A DNA stretch of 64,000 nt from Radiobacillus deserti. GTDB taxonomy: Bacteria > Bacillota > Bacilli > Bacillales > Amphibacillaceae. The stretch lies in the NCBI RefSeq assembly GCF_007301515.1, contig NZ_CP041666.1, positions 1,922,001-1,986,000 of the forward strand, in the 5' to 3' direction. Each line of letters starts with the position of its first letter. Position 1 is the first letter of the stretch. Below, piece after piece: positions 33,129 to 42,068 of the stretch. The position numbers and the translations under genes are program-made. The notes under the pieces are model-generated. The model searched no databases. It saw nothing but the letters and a program-made list of their open reading frames with translations, and was not told where the DNA came from.

Positions 33129-33578
33129 TTAAAGCATGTCCAATAGTTGTTCTTTAATGGTTTCTGCTTCTACTTCCGTACGACAAATAATTAAAATCGT
33201 ATCATCTCCACATATCGTACCTAGTATTTCATCCCAATCGAGATGATCAATTAACGCTCCAACAGCGTTCGCATTACCTGGTAATGTTTTCAATACGATA
33301 AAGTGGCTTGCGGTATCAATTTTAATAAACGCGTCCATAATTAATCTTCTGAGTTTTTCTAAAGGATTAAAGCGTTGGTCTGCAGGCAAGCTATACTTGT
33401 ATCTGCCGTCTGCCATTGGTACTTTCACGAGATGTAATTCTTTTATATCCCTTGAAACGGTTGCCTGCGTAACATTATAGCCAAGATTTCTAAGTTCATC
33501 GACCAAGTCATCCTGTGTTTCAATATTATGTTGTGTAATCAATTCTCTTATTTTTATATGACGTTGAGCTTTACTCAC
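33129..33578 (-). CDS. argR: Arginine repressor ArgR/AhrC
   Basis: Arginine-responsive regulator of 149 residues, the same length as B. subtilis AhrC. The N-terminal winged helix contains TQDDLVDELRNLGYNVTQAT and SRDIKELHLVKV. The C-terminal hexamerisation and arginine-binding domain has GNANAVGALIDH and GTICGDDTILIICR with the arginine-contacting Asp pair. The GTG at 33578 with GGAGGG upstream gives the canonical N-terminus; the frame extends 6 codons further. Confidence 0.94.
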   Translation of the reverse strand: MSKAQRHIKIRELITQHNIETQDDLVDELRNLGYNVTQATVSRDIKELHLVKVPMADGRYKYSLPADQRFNPLEKLRRLIMDAFIKIDTASHFIVLKTLPGNANAVGALIDHLDWDEILGTICGDDTILIICRTEVEAETIKEQLLDML

Positions 33579-33616
33579 CGAATCCCTCCGTTCCACCTTC
33601 CCACTGACATAGAAGA

Positions 33617-33640
33617 AATGGCTACTTTGTAGTAGCCATT
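33617..33640 (-). terminator. Weak hairpin between the TlyA-like gene and argR
   Basis: The 10-base stem AATGGCTACT / AGTAGCCATT is followed on the minus strand by a mixed pyrimidine tail. Probably a weak terminator or attenuator. Confidence 0.45.
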
Positions 33641-34463
33641 AGCCTGCATTATGAAGTGTAGCATGTGCCAGTTGAACTACATCGTCCATTTCGACATCTG
33701 TCACCGTTTTTCCTTCTTTTTTTGCTCCCCAATATAAATGGACGAGAAATTCAATATTTCCATCCCCGCCTGTAATTGGCGAAAAGGTTAAATCTCGCGT
33801 TTGAAATCCCTTTGCTTCAGCAAAAGAAAGAATGGATGTAAGCACTTCCTTGTGGACTTTAACATCTCTGACAATCCCTTTTCTACCCACTTGTTCTTTT
33901 CCTGCTTCAAATTGTGGTTTTATTAACGCGACGACGTCACTATCTTCATCCAATATAGTAGTCAATACAGGTAATATCAAACGAAGGGAAATAAAGGACA
34001 CATCAATCGATGCAAAGTTAGGTATTCCTTCCGTTAATTGGTCAGGTGTTACATAACGAAAATTTGTTCGCTCCATAACAACAACTCTAGGATCGTTTCT
34101 CAATTTCCAGTCCAGTTGATTATAACCAACATCTATTGCGTAGCAAAGCTTGACCCCATTTTGGAGTGCACAATCCGTAAATCCACCGGTTGAAGAACCA
34201 ATGTCTACCATAATTTTATCTTGTACTTGTATGTTGAATACATCCAATGCCTTTTCTAGCTTTAGTCCACCACGGCCGACATAGGGGATTAGATTTCCTT
34301 TTACCAGTAATGGAATGTCTTCATCCACTTTCATTCCAGGTTTATCAAGACGTTCTGATTCAGAATATACTAATCCGGCCATTATCGAACGTTTTGCTTT
34401 TTCTCTTGTTTCGATTAATTGCCGTTCAACCAGCAATACGTCCAATCGTACTTTTTTACCCAT
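33639..34463 (-). CDS. TlyA-family rRNA 2'-O-methyltransferase (YqxC)
   Basis: A 274-residue protein with an N-terminal S4 RNA-binding domain (RLDVLLVERQLIETREKAKR). A FtsJ-like methyltransferase domain follows, with SAM motif VDIGSSTGGFTDCALQNG and the segments FASIDVSFISLRLILP and IKPQFEAG. TlyA proteins methylate ribose in 16S or 23S rRNA, and the family is also annotated as hemolysin A. It sits between dxs and argR, as in Bacillus. Confidence 0.88.
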   Translation of the reverse strand: MGKKVRLDVLLVERQLIETREKAKRSIMAGLVYSESERLDKPGMKVDEDIPLLVKGNLIPYVGRGGLKLEKALDVFNIQVQDKIMVDIGSSTGGFTDCALQNGVKLCYAIDVGYNQLDWKLRNDPRVVVMERTNFRYVTPDQLTEGIPNFASIDVSFISLRLILPVLTTILDEDSDVVALIKPQFEAGKEQVGRKGIVRDVKVHKEVLTSILSFAEAKGFQTRDLTFSPITGGDGNIEFLVHLYWGAKKEGKTVTDVEMDDVVQLAHATLHNAG

Positions 34464-34467
34464 TCAA

Positions 34468-36360
34468 TCAGGCCCTTTGCTTTTTACTTGGAAGCATGTT
34501 CATCACTTCATCATGTATTGCTTCTTTAGTGATGTTCACTTCTTTTAATAATTCTTTCACGGAACCATGTTCAATATATTTATCTGGAATACCGATTCGT
34601 TTTATACGCTGACCTTTGTAGTCATGCTCTTCGGCAAACTCTAGAATAGCACTTCCAAAGCCACCTTTTAAAATTGCTTCTTCTACAGTGAGGATTGGCA
34701 ATCCTTCGGTCATCAAATGATGAAGCATTAGTTCGTCTAATGGTTTAATAAATCTTGCATTGACAACTTTTACGGAGATTCCCTTGTCCTCTAGCTCCTG
34801 ACTAGCTTCCAAAGCCATTGGGATTGTCGTTCCAAAAGTTAAGACGACTAAATCTTTTCCTTCTTTTAGCACTTCCCATGTCCCGATCGGAATTTCCTTT
34901 AATTCGGTATCCATCGCCACACCTAACCCATTTCCTCTTGGATATCGTACCGCAATGGGTCCATCGTTATATTGTAGAGAAGTGTACACCATATGTTGTC
35001 CTTCATTTTCGTCCTTCGGCATCATTAAAACGAGATTTGGTAGATGTCGTAAAAAGGAAATATCAAACACACCGTGATGTGTTTCGCCATCAGCTCCAAC
35101 TAACCCCGATCGGTCAATTCCAAATGCAACGTTTAGATTTTGGCGACATACATCATGAACGAGCTGATCATAGGCACGTTGTAAAAAAGTAGAATAGATA
35201 GCTAAAAACGGTTTCATACCTTGAGTGGCTAAACCAGCTGCAAGTGTTGTAGCGTGTTGCTCTGCAATTCCAACATCAAATAATCGATCAGGAAAAGCTT
35301 TTTGAAAATTTTCCAGCTTCGAGCCTAAAATCATGGCTGGAGTGATAACGGAAACACGCTTGTCTTCTTTCGCAACTTGAACAAGCGTATCACTAACCAC
35401 CTGACTCCATGCTGGTGGCGCATCCGCTTTTTTAATCTTCTCACCAGATTCAATTTTGTACGGTCCAACACCATGCCACTTATCTTTTTGGTCGGTTTCC
35501 GCATGCACATAGCCTTTCCCTTTTTGGGTCATAACGTGCACGAGTACAGGACCTTCTGTCTTCTTTGCATATTGTAAATTTTCTTGCAAATCATCAAAAT
35601 CATGACCGTTTACTGGGCCATAATACGTAAATCCAAACTCTTCAAAAAGCATACCTGGAACCATAAAGTACTTCATGCTGTCCTTCACTCGTTCTACAGT
35701 GTTTGCAAGCTTGCCTCCAACCGCAGGAATCTTTTTCAGAAGTAATTCCAGTTCATCTTTCATTTTTCGATACTTTCCTGCACTTCGCATACGTCCGAGT
35801 GCGTTGTGCAATGCTCCTACGTTAGCGGCAATCGACATTTCATTATCGTTCAGAATAACAATGATGTTTTTCTTTTCGTGACCAATGTGATTTAAAGCTT
35901 CTAATGCCATTCCACCAGTTAGTGCTCCATCTCCAATAATCGGCACTACAAAATGGTCCTCTCCTTTTAGGTCCCTAGCTAAAACCATACCCATAGCGGC
36001 AGATAAAGATGTAGAACTATGTCCGGTTTCCCAGATATCATGCTCACTTTCTGCTCTCTTTGGAAATCCACTCATTCCTTTATACTGACGTAACGTATCA
36101 AAGTCACTCGTTCTTCCGGTTAGTATTTTGTGAATATAGGATTGATGCCCAACATCAAAAACAAATTTATCCTTTGGACTATTAAAGTGTTTATGTAGGG
36201 CAATCGTTAATTCAACTACTCCTAAGTTTGCTCCAAGATGTCCGCCTGTTACAGAAAGTTTATGAATTAAAAATTCTCTGATTTTTGCTGCTAGTTCTTT
36301 CAATTCATCATCGGAAAGATTCTTTAAAAATGCTGGGTCTTTAATATTTGTAAGATCCAT
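34468..36360 (-). CDS. dxs: 1-deoxy-D-xylulose-5-phosphate synthase
   Basis: Thiamine diphosphate enzyme of 630 residues that condenses pyruvate and glyceraldehyde 3-phosphate, the entry step of the MEP isoprenoid pathway. Motifs: FDVGHQSYIHKIL, ETGHSSTSLSAAMGMVLA, GDGALTGGMALEALN with NDNEMSIA (cofactor motif), and DRSGLVGADGETHHG in the pyrimidine domain. It follows oapA by 23 bases and belongs to the ispA-OLE-oapA-dxs cluster. Confidence 0.96.
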   Translation of the reverse strand: MDLTNIKDPAFLKNLSDDELKELAAKIREFLIHKLSVTGGHLGANLGVVELTIALHKHFNSPKDKFVFDVGHQSYIHKILTGRTSDFDTLRQYKGMSGFPKRAESEHDIWETGHSSTSLSAAMGMVLARDLKGEDHFVVPIIGDGALTGGMALEALNHIGHEKKNIIVILNDNEMSIAANVGALHNALGRMRSAGKYRKMKDELELLLKKIPAVGGKLANTVERVKDSMKYFMVPGMLFEEFGFTYYGPVNGHDFDDLQENLQYAKKTEGPVLVHVMTQKGKGYVHAETDQKDKWHGVGPYKIESGEKIKKADAPPAWSQVVSDTLVQVAKEDKRVSVITPAMILGSKLENFQKAFPDRLFDVGIAEQHATTLAAGLATQGMKPFLAIYSTFLQRAYDQLVHDVCRQNLNVAFGIDRSGLVGADGETHHGVFDISFLRHLPNLVLMMPKDENEGQHMVYTSLQYNDGPIAVRYPRGNGLGVAMDTELKEIPIGTWEVLKEGKDLVVLTFGTTIPMALEASQELEDKGISVKVVNARFIKPLDELMLHHLMTEGLPILTVEEAILKGGFGSAILEFAEEHDYKGQRIKRIGIPDKYIEHGSVKELLKEVNITKEAIHDEVMNMLPSKKQRA

Positions 36361-36383
36361 GGGTGGGATTCCTCCCCTTTTTG

Positions 36384-36983
36384 TTAGGATTTTCTTGCTT
36401 CCTTCTTCTTCTCAGATGGCAATATCTTTATTTTAAATTTTTCTTCTATAAAAGCAACTATTTTACCAGCAAAAAAGATGATTTGGGTGGAAGAATGGAT
36501 CGCAAAGTATTTCCCCATCGCCTTTCCACCAACTGTAAGCGCTGCTACTAAACTGGTTAACAAAACAGAAATAACTAAATGAACGGAGGAACCCTCTGAT
36601 TGTCCAAATCCGTTTGCTAACTGCAGCACAACAATTGCGGAAGCAGTACCACTGACAATCCCAGAGATGTCCCCAATGACATCATTACAGAAGCTAGCGA
36701 CCCGTTCCGCATTTCGAACAATGGTAATAGCTTGCTTGGCACCAAAAACTTTTTCTGCAGCCATCGCATGAAAAGGAGGCTCATCAGCAGCTGCAGACGC
36801 TGTTCCAAGCATATCAAACAGAACGCCTACCAATACGATGAGAAACACGATTAACAGTCCAAGTATCCACATTAGGTCACTAAGCATGGAGGATGATATA
36901 ACTGAAAAAATAGCCGCTAGCACAAACGTGATAACGGCGATACTAATACTGAATTTAAACGATCGTTTAATCTGACTTTTCAT
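36384..36983 (-). CDS. oapA: OLE-associated protein OapA
   Basis: A 199-residue integral membrane protein with about four hydrophobic helices (residues about 12-32, 38-60, 105-125 and 130-152). A conserved central stretch contains GTASAAADEPPFHAMAAEKV and VASFCNDVIGDISG. The tail is rich in Lys/Arg. OapA binds OLE RNA and holds it at the membrane in Bacillus halodurans. The assignment rests on position directly after the OLE RNA and before dxs, plus membrane topology. GAGGGG precedes the ATG. In B. halodurans the OLE-OapA complex is linked to tolerance of cold, short-chain alcohols and magnesium; its molecular activity is not known. Confidence 0.88.
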   Translation of the reverse strand: MKSQIKRSFKFSISIAVITFVLAAIFSVISSSMLSDLMWILGLLIVFLIVLVGVLFDMLGTASAAADEPPFHAMAAEKVFGAKQAITIVRNAERVASFCNDVIGDISGIVSGTASAIVVLQLANGFGQSEGSSVHLVISVLLTSLVAALTVGGKAMGKYFAIHSSTQIIFFAGKIVAFIEEKFKIKILPSEKKKEARKS

Positions 36984-37029
36984 AAACCCCTCTATTTACA
37001 TTAATATTGTACCGTATGTAGAAAGGGAA

Positions 37030-37655
37030 TGGTCATCGTACAGGTGAAAATTACGGCTTAGGTCCAGTAGGTTTTCCCAGTCAAGCACCGAATGTCACCA
37101 TTCTGGCGGTTCCCCTTTAAGCCTGACTCAACTCCGTCTCCGAAAGTTGGACTGGATTACCACTTAGTCCGTACTATAATCCCTATACGATGTCCTTTCC
37201 AGAACAGTCTAGGAGATTTCCTCAACAGCCTTTAACCGCTTCTTAGCCTCTTTTGCAGAACAGATTTCATATGGTAAAGAGAAATGTCCGAATTAGTGGC
37301 CATCTAATTAGACATTTTATGCCATAATCCCCTCTGTTCCACTCAAGGCAGGCTACGCTGCAGATAGAGATACGCTTTTCTAGAAAAGCTCTCCCTATCA
37401 CACAGGTTCATACCCCATTCCATGGATCATCTAGGATTAGATTTTTCCACAGAGATGGGCCTCCGCGGAAGCAGGGTCCTCGCCCACATGCCTTTGTGGA
37501 TCGCCCTGCAACCTTAACTCCCAGCACTAACCCAAGGCTGGGCGCCTCAAGCCAGCACAAGGAACTTCATCGATGTGCCCTTTGGCGGATTTTTAGGCCC
37601 GCCTTCAGAAACGGAGGACTGACTAGAATACTGCACCATTCCTTTTGTACTACAT
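37030..37655 (-). ncRNA. ole: OLE RNA (ornate, large, extremophilic)
   Basis: A gene-free stretch of about 720 bases lies between ispA and oapA. It has visibly higher GC content than its neighbours and dense local complementarity. On the minus strand one sees a hairpin GGCGGGCC...GGCGGATT-type near 37585-37604, a large stem closed by GCAGGG/CCCTGC (37475-37513), an AGAGCTTTTC / GAAAAGCG stem near 37372-37392, and an AATGTC / GACATT stem near 37282-37318. Length about 620 nucleotides and the gene order xseB-ispA-RNA-oapA-dxs are those of OLE RNA. Exact ends are estimates: the 5' end follows an AT-rich stretch near 37655. Likely cotranscribed with, or processed from, the ispA operon. Confidence 0.88.
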
Positions 37656-37701
37656 AATATATCATACTTCCATTAAATCCTCAATGGATATTCCCCTTTA
37701 C

Positions 37702-38583
37702 CTAATAGTCTCTATTCCCCAAATAATCGGTTAATTCACGCAATAGAGACCCTTCCACACCAGCCGTTTCTAAAGCTTCCACAGCAAGTTGATGGTAGGC
37801 ATCCTTTTGTTTCATAGCACCATCTAATCCTAATAGCTTCGGATACGTGCTCTTATAATTCGTTTCATCGCTTCCGACAGGTTTTCCTATTTTGTTTTCA
37901 TCTCCTGTTACATCTAAGATATCATCTTGTACTTGAAAGATTAAACCTAAATAATAACCGAACTTCTCCATCTGATGAATTTGTTCTGGATTAGCCCCGC
38001 CTAAATAAGCCCCAATTTTTACGGCAAATTGTAAAAGCTTACCGGTTTTTAAACTGTGGATTAGCTCGAGTTCTTTAAGAGAAGATTCTTTATTTTCTGC
38101 TTCCATGTCCAAAAGCTGTCCTGCAACCATTCCATTTGGACCACTTGCATTCGCTAATTCCAACAGAATGTACACTTTTTGCTTATCTGTTAATTGTTGA
38201 TCCTTTGTGATTAATTCAAAGCTATAGGTAAGTAAACCATCTCCTGCAAGAATTGCAGTAGCTTCTCCAAACACCTTATGATTCGTTGCCTTTCCTCTTC
38301 GAAAATCATCATTATCCATAGCTGGTAAGTCGTCATGGATTAAAGAATACGTATGAATCATTTCTAAAGCTGCTGCAACTTGAAGCGCCTTTTCTTCTTG
38401 TCCTCCAAAGGCCTCACAACTCGCCAGCAATAAAATCGGTCGGATTCGCTTACCACCTACAGTTACGGAATATTCCATTGCTTGTCTTAAGGAATTAGAA
38501 TGGGTTAAGGTTTTCAACTGTTGAGTAATGTGATCGTTAAAGAGTATTTGTTTTTGTGATAAATAATTCTTTAACTCACTCAC
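37702..38583 (-). CDS. ispA: Farnesyl diphosphate synthase (polyprenyl synthase)
   Basis: Short-chain prenyltransferase of 293 residues making C15 diphosphate from C5 units. The two aspartate-rich motifs are present: IHDDLPAMDNDDFRRGK (first) and FQVQDDILD (second). GGKRIRPILLLAS near the N-terminus binds the allylic substrate. It overlaps the xseB stop and is followed by OLE RNA and dxs, linking both ends of isoprenoid synthesis in one cluster. Confidence 0.95.
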   Translation of the reverse strand: MSELKNYLSQKQILFNDHITQQLKTLTHSNSLRQAMEYSVTVGGKRIRPILLLASCEAFGGQEEKALQVAAALEMIHTYSLIHDDLPAMDNDDFRRGKATNHKVFGEATAILAGDGLLTYSFELITKDQQLTDKQKVYILLELANASGPNGMVAGQLLDMEAENKESSLKELELIHSLKTGKLLQFAVKIGAYLGGANPEQIHQMEKFGYYLGLIFQVQDDILDVTGDENKIGKPVGSDETNYKSTYPKLLGLDGAMKQKDAYHQLAVEALETAGVEGSLLRELTDYLGNRDY

Positions 38584-38816
38584 TACTCTTCCTCCTGTGC
38601 TGTGAATGGTACAAATTCACCATGCTCATTCATGATTTGTTCCATTTGTTTTTCTACTTTCGTAAGTTTTTCATTACATAGCTTAGACAGTTTCATTCCA
38701 TCTTGGTAATATTCAATTGCTTTTTCTAATGGAACGTCCCCTTCTTCAAGCTTTTCTACTATCTCTTCTAATTGGACCATTGCTTCTTCAAAGGATAGTT
38801 CATTCTTTTCTTCCAT
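38583..38816 (-). CDS. xseB: Exodeoxyribonuclease VII small subunit
   Basis: A 77-residue helical protein with the family core LSFEEAMVQLEEIVEKLEEG...PLEKAIEYYQDGM. It binds XseA to form exonuclease VII, which degrades single-stranded DNA from both ends. It overlaps xseA by 17 bases and ispA by one base. Confidence 0.94.
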   Translation of the reverse strand: MEEKNELSFEEAMVQLEEIVEKLEEGDVPLEKAIEYYQDGMKLSKLCNEKLTKVEKQMEQIMNEHGEFVPFTAQEEE

Positions 38817-40164
38817 CGTGTTCTAGTTCCTCCTCTAACCCCCAGACTTGACAATCCAATACACCATCCTGTAGCTTCACATGAATATGCTCACCTGGGT
38901 TTACTTGTTTGGTGGTGCTAATTACACGTCCATCTTCCTTGTATGAAATCGAATAACCCCTCTTCATTGTATGTAAAGGGTTTAATATAGAAAGCTTATC
39001 AAGTAACGTAGAAAAATTGTTCTGTTTTTCTGCTTGAATCCTTTGGAAAACTCGACTTGTCCGACTCATTGTTTCCCTCAATTGCTTCCGATTTTCTGCA
39101 ATTCGTTTTTGTGGACTTGTTTGTATGAGTCGTTTTTGCAGATGCTCATAATTATAGCTTTTTTTCTCGTTCATATCTCCTAGTGCCTTCTTCAAAGCAT
39201 CTACCGTTCGATCTAATTCTTGTTCTTTTTGTTTAAGCAATTGTTCAGGGTAACGAAACGCATACGATTTGTTAGCTCGAGATAGTTTTTCTTTTGCTTG
39301 AACCATTCGGTTCTGAAGTAATCTCCCTAACGCCTTTCTATAGGAACCAAGTTTTTCTTTTAACTCTTCTTGAGATGGAACTGCGATTTCCGCAGCTCCT
39401 GTAGGTGTAGGTGCACGCATGTCCGCTACAAAATCACTAATAGTAAAATCTGTTTCATGTCCGACAGCAGAAATAATTGGAATCTCAGAGGCAGCAATTG
39501 CTCTTGCAACACGCTCTTCGTTAAAGCTCCATAGTTCCTCAATCGAGCCCCCACCACGTCCAACAATCAGAACATCAAAGCCACCAAGTTGATTTGCTTT
39601 ATAGATAGCCTTTTCTATTGAGGTAGCAGCAGAATCACCTTGAACCATAACTGGGAGAATAGAAAGTTTAACTATCGGATACCTTCGTCGAACTGTAGTA
39701 ATGATATCTCGGATTGCTGCTCCTGTTGGAGAGGTAATCACCCCGATTTGTTTAGGGAAATTAGGGATAGGTTTCTTTTTAGCTGGGTCAAATAAGCCTT
39801 CAGAAGTGAGCTTTTCCTTTAGTTGCTCGTAAGCTAGATAAAGAGCTCCGATGCCGTCTGGTTCCATACTATGTATATAAAGTTGATACTGACCTTGAGG
39901 CTCGTAAATGGAAACCTCCCCAATAATGAGTACATTCATTCCATTCTCTGGTTTAAATTTCAAAAAACGATTTTGACTTGCAAACATAACCGCCTGTATT
40001 CGTGATTTATCATCCTTTAACGTAAGGTACATATGTCCTCTACTGTGACGGGTAAAATTTGAGATTTCTGCTTTTAAATATACTTTCTTCAAATGCTTAT
40101 CCATCTCAAACTTTCGTTTAATATATTTCGTTAATGCACTTACCGTTAGATAGCGATCACTCAA
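38800..40164 (-). CDS. xseA: Exodeoxyribonuclease VII large subunit
   Basis: A 454-residue protein with an N-terminal OB-fold (about residues 1-100, including YLKAEISNFTRHSRGHMYLT). The catalytic domain has GVITSPTGAAIRDI and VGRGGGSIEELWSFNEE...AVGHETDFTISD (about 190-250). A long coiled coil follows and the tail is LNPLHTMKRGYSIS. It forms exonuclease VII with XseB, whose gene overlaps its 3' end. Confidence 0.95.
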   Translation of the reverse strand: MSDRYLTVSALTKYIKRKFEMDKHLKKVYLKAEISNFTRHSRGHMYLTLKDDKSRIQAVMFASQNRFLKFKPENGMNVLIIGEVSIYEPQGQYQLYIHSMEPDGIGALYLAYEQLKEKLTSEGLFDPAKKKPIPNFPKQIGVITSPTGAAIRDIITTVRRRYPIVKLSILPVMVQGDSAATSIEKAIYKANQLGGFDVLIVGRGGGSIEELWSFNEERVARAIAASEIPIISAVGHETDFTISDFVADMRAPTPTGAAEIAVPSQEELKEKLGSYRKALGRLLQNRMVQAKEKLSRANKSYAFRYPEQLLKQKEQELDRTVDALKKALGDMNEKKSYNYEHLQKRLIQTSPQKRIAENRKQLRETMSRTSRVFQRIQAEKQNNFSTLLDKLSILNPLHTMKRGYSISYKEDGRVISTTKQVNPGEHIHVKLQDGVLDCQVWGLEEELEHDGRKE

Positions 40165-40209
40165 TTTTCCTCCCCCTTCCCAACCGACGTTTTTGCATTT
40201 CGGACAAGG

Positions 40210-41058
40210 TTAAGAAAGTAGCTTAGCCGCTTTAATTGTGTTATGTAGTAACATAGTAATAGTCATCGGTCCGACCCCTTTAGGAACGGGTGTTAAGAAA
40301 GAAGCCTTTTCTTTAACGGAATCAAAATCTACATCTCCAGTCAGTTTACCGTTCTCCATACGGTTAACCCCGACATCAATGACTACTGCACCCTCTTTTA
40401 CATGATCAGCCGTAACAAAATGCTCTTTACCGACTGCAACAATTAAGATATCTGCTTGTAATGTATGGTCTTTCATATTATTGGTGCGGGAATGACAATA
40501 AGTAACGGTAGCATTTTCATTCAACAATAATTGACCTACTGGTTTCCCTACAATATTACTCCTTCCAATTACAACCGCATGTTTCCCGGAAATCTCAATA
40601 TTTCTAGATTTTAGCATCGTAATAATCCCAAATGGTGTACATGGTAAAAACGTATCTTTACCCGCCATCATTCTTCCAATATTAATAGGGTGGAAACCAT
40701 CCACATCTTTCGATGGATCAATTGCTTCAATAATAACTTGTTCATTGATTTGATCTGGAAGTGGTAATTGAACAAGAATTCCATGTACCTTAGGATCCTT
40801 ATTTAAACGTCCAATAAGCTGTAATAATTCATCTTGGGTGGTTGTGGAAGGAAGCTCTATTAAATCAGAGTCTACTCCGACTTGCGCCGCAGCTTTTTGT
40901 TTTCCACGTACGTAAGATTGTGAAGCTGGATTTTCCCCAATAAGAACTACAGTAAGGCTTGGAAAGATACGTTTATTATGAAGCTCGTCCACTTCTTTTT
41001 TCATTTTTTCTTTTAATTCTGCAGATAGTTCACTTCCATAGATAATTTCAGCTGACAT
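40210..41058 (-). CDS. folD: Methylenetetrahydrofolate dehydrogenase/cyclohydrolase
   Basis: Bifunctional enzyme of 282 residues interconverting methylene-, methenyl- and formyl-tetrahydrofolate. Motifs: GENPASQSYVRGKQKAA (substrate Tyr/Lys), HGILVQLPLPDQ, DVDGFHPIN, and the nucleotide-binding VVIGRSNIVGKPVGQLL, ending GVGPMTITMLLHN. The second ATG (41058) is preferred because AGGGG is 9 bases upstream; an ATG 9 bases earlier sits on that site. It links with glycine cleavage genes in one-carbon supply, though those lie 16 kb away. Confidence 0.95.
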   Translation of the reverse strand: MSAEIIYGSELSAELKEKMKKEVDELHNKRIFPSLTVVLIGENPASQSYVRGKQKAAAQVGVDSDLIELPSTTTQDELLQLIGRLNKDPKVHGILVQLPLPDQINEQVIIEAIDPSKDVDGFHPINIGRMMAGKDTFLPCTPFGIITMLKSRNIEISGKHAVVIGRSNIVGKPVGQLLLNENATVTYCHSRTNNMKDHTLQADILIVAVGKEHFVTADHVKEGAVVIDVGVNRMENGKLTGDVDFDSVKEKASFLTPVPKGVGPMTITMLLHNTIKAAKLLS

Positions 41059-41070
41059 ATTTCTCATCCC

Positions 41071-41454
41071 CTATTGAATAATTTTTGAGAGTACGCCGTT
41101 GATAAATTTGCCAGATTTATCATCCCCATATTCATTTGCTATTTCCACCGCTTCGTTAATAATAACTCCTTGAGGCGTTTCATCTTCGCCATGAAATAGC
41201 TCAAAGGTGGCAATACGAAGTAATGTCCGTTCGACAGAAGCTAACCTTTGAATGGTCCAATTTTCTAGATTGTCGGAGATTTTTTGGTCAATCTCTTCCT
41301 TATGCTCCACGACTCCGAACACTATGTTTGTCAAAAATTCATCTGGTTTTGCTTCATCTAAGACATGATCCAACGCTTCTTTCGGATCTACATCGTTGAT
41401 ATCCATCTGAAAAAGTACTTGAAATGCTTTTTCTCTGGCTGCTCGTCGTTTCAT
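41071..41454 (-). CDS. nusB: Transcription antitermination factor NusB
   Basis: All-helical RNA-binding factor of 127 residues that with NusE binds boxA in rRNA leaders. The N-terminal RRAAREKAFQVLFQMDIND and the C-terminal GVIINEAVEIANEYGDDKSG and FINGVL are the family signatures. The second ATG (41454) has AAAGGAG 8 bases away. It precedes folD by 12 bases. Confidence 0.94.
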   Translation of the reverse strand: MKRRAAREKAFQVLFQMDINDVDPKEALDHVLDEAKPDEFLTNIVFGVVEHKEEIDQKISDNLENWTIQRLASVERTLLRIATFELFHGEDETPQGVIINEAVEIANEYGDDKSGKFINGVLSKIIQ

Positions 41455-41623
41455 GTTCATTCTCCTTTAGTTAGTATCTGTTTCAAATCATAACACGTTC
41501 TATTTCTATAATCTATTAATTACCTATTCCTAATACTTCTTTTCCTCCTCATACATGTAACTTTTTTGCAACGAAATAGCCCAAATCGAAAGAGTGCGTA
41601 GAAAAAAACGATGGAATGTACAC

Positions 41624-41658
41624 AAAAAACCGGATAAGACATTGCCTCATCCGGTTTT
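41624..41658 (-). terminator. Terminator after yqhY
   Basis: The AAAACCGGAT / ATCCGGTTTT stem with a U-run on the minus strand begins within 4 bases of the yqhY stop. It separates accB-accC-yqhY from nusB-folD. Confidence 0.85.
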
Positions 41659-41661
41659 CTA

Positions 41662-42048
41662 TTATTCAGCTGATCCTTCTTTTTCTGTTTGAATACCGAC
41701 TACATGCACGTTGATTTCTTTAATTTTGAGTCCTGTCATATTTTTCAATGCTTGTCGTACATTGGACTGAACTTTTTGCGCCACCTCGTGTATGACCGAA
41801 CCAAACTCTAAAACAGCGTAGACATCGATAAGAACGCCGTCTTCTGATAATTCAACTTTTATTCCTTTACCGTGTGATTTCTTACCGAAGCGTTCTGCGA
41901 CACCTGTCACAAATGTTCCTCTAGTAGCTGCCACACCAGAAACTTCTGTCGTTGCAATCCCTGCAATGACTTCGATAACTTCAGGAGCAATTTCTACATT
42001 TCCTAGACTGGAATCTTCACTTACATTAATTAATGTACCGTCGCTCAT
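41662..42048 (-). CDS. yqhY: Asp23/Gls24 family protein YqhY
   Basis: A 128-residue protein of the Asp23 family (DUF322). The stretch IAPEVIEVIAGIATTEVSGVA and the later VYAVLEFGSVIHEVAQKVQSN are typical. YqhY is cotranscribed with accBC in B. subtilis, and its loss there disturbs acetyl-CoA carboxylase activity, so it is thought to restrain or tune malonyl-CoA formation. Here it again follows accC, by 20 bases. Confidence 0.9.
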   Translation of the reverse strand: MSDGTLINVSEDSSLGNVEIAPEVIEVIAGIATTEVSGVAATRGTFVTGVAERFGKKSHGKGIKVELSEDGVLIDVYAVLEFGSVIHEVAQKVQSNVRQALKNMTGLKIKEINVHVVGIQTEKEGSAE

Positions 42049-42068
42049 CCCGTTTCACTCCCTAACAT

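Noticed and set aside
37020..37700. Decayed protein gene or mobile element in the ispA-oapA gap
   Set aside because: All six frames are broken throughout without any residual protein similarity, and paired stems plus gene context fit OLE RNA.
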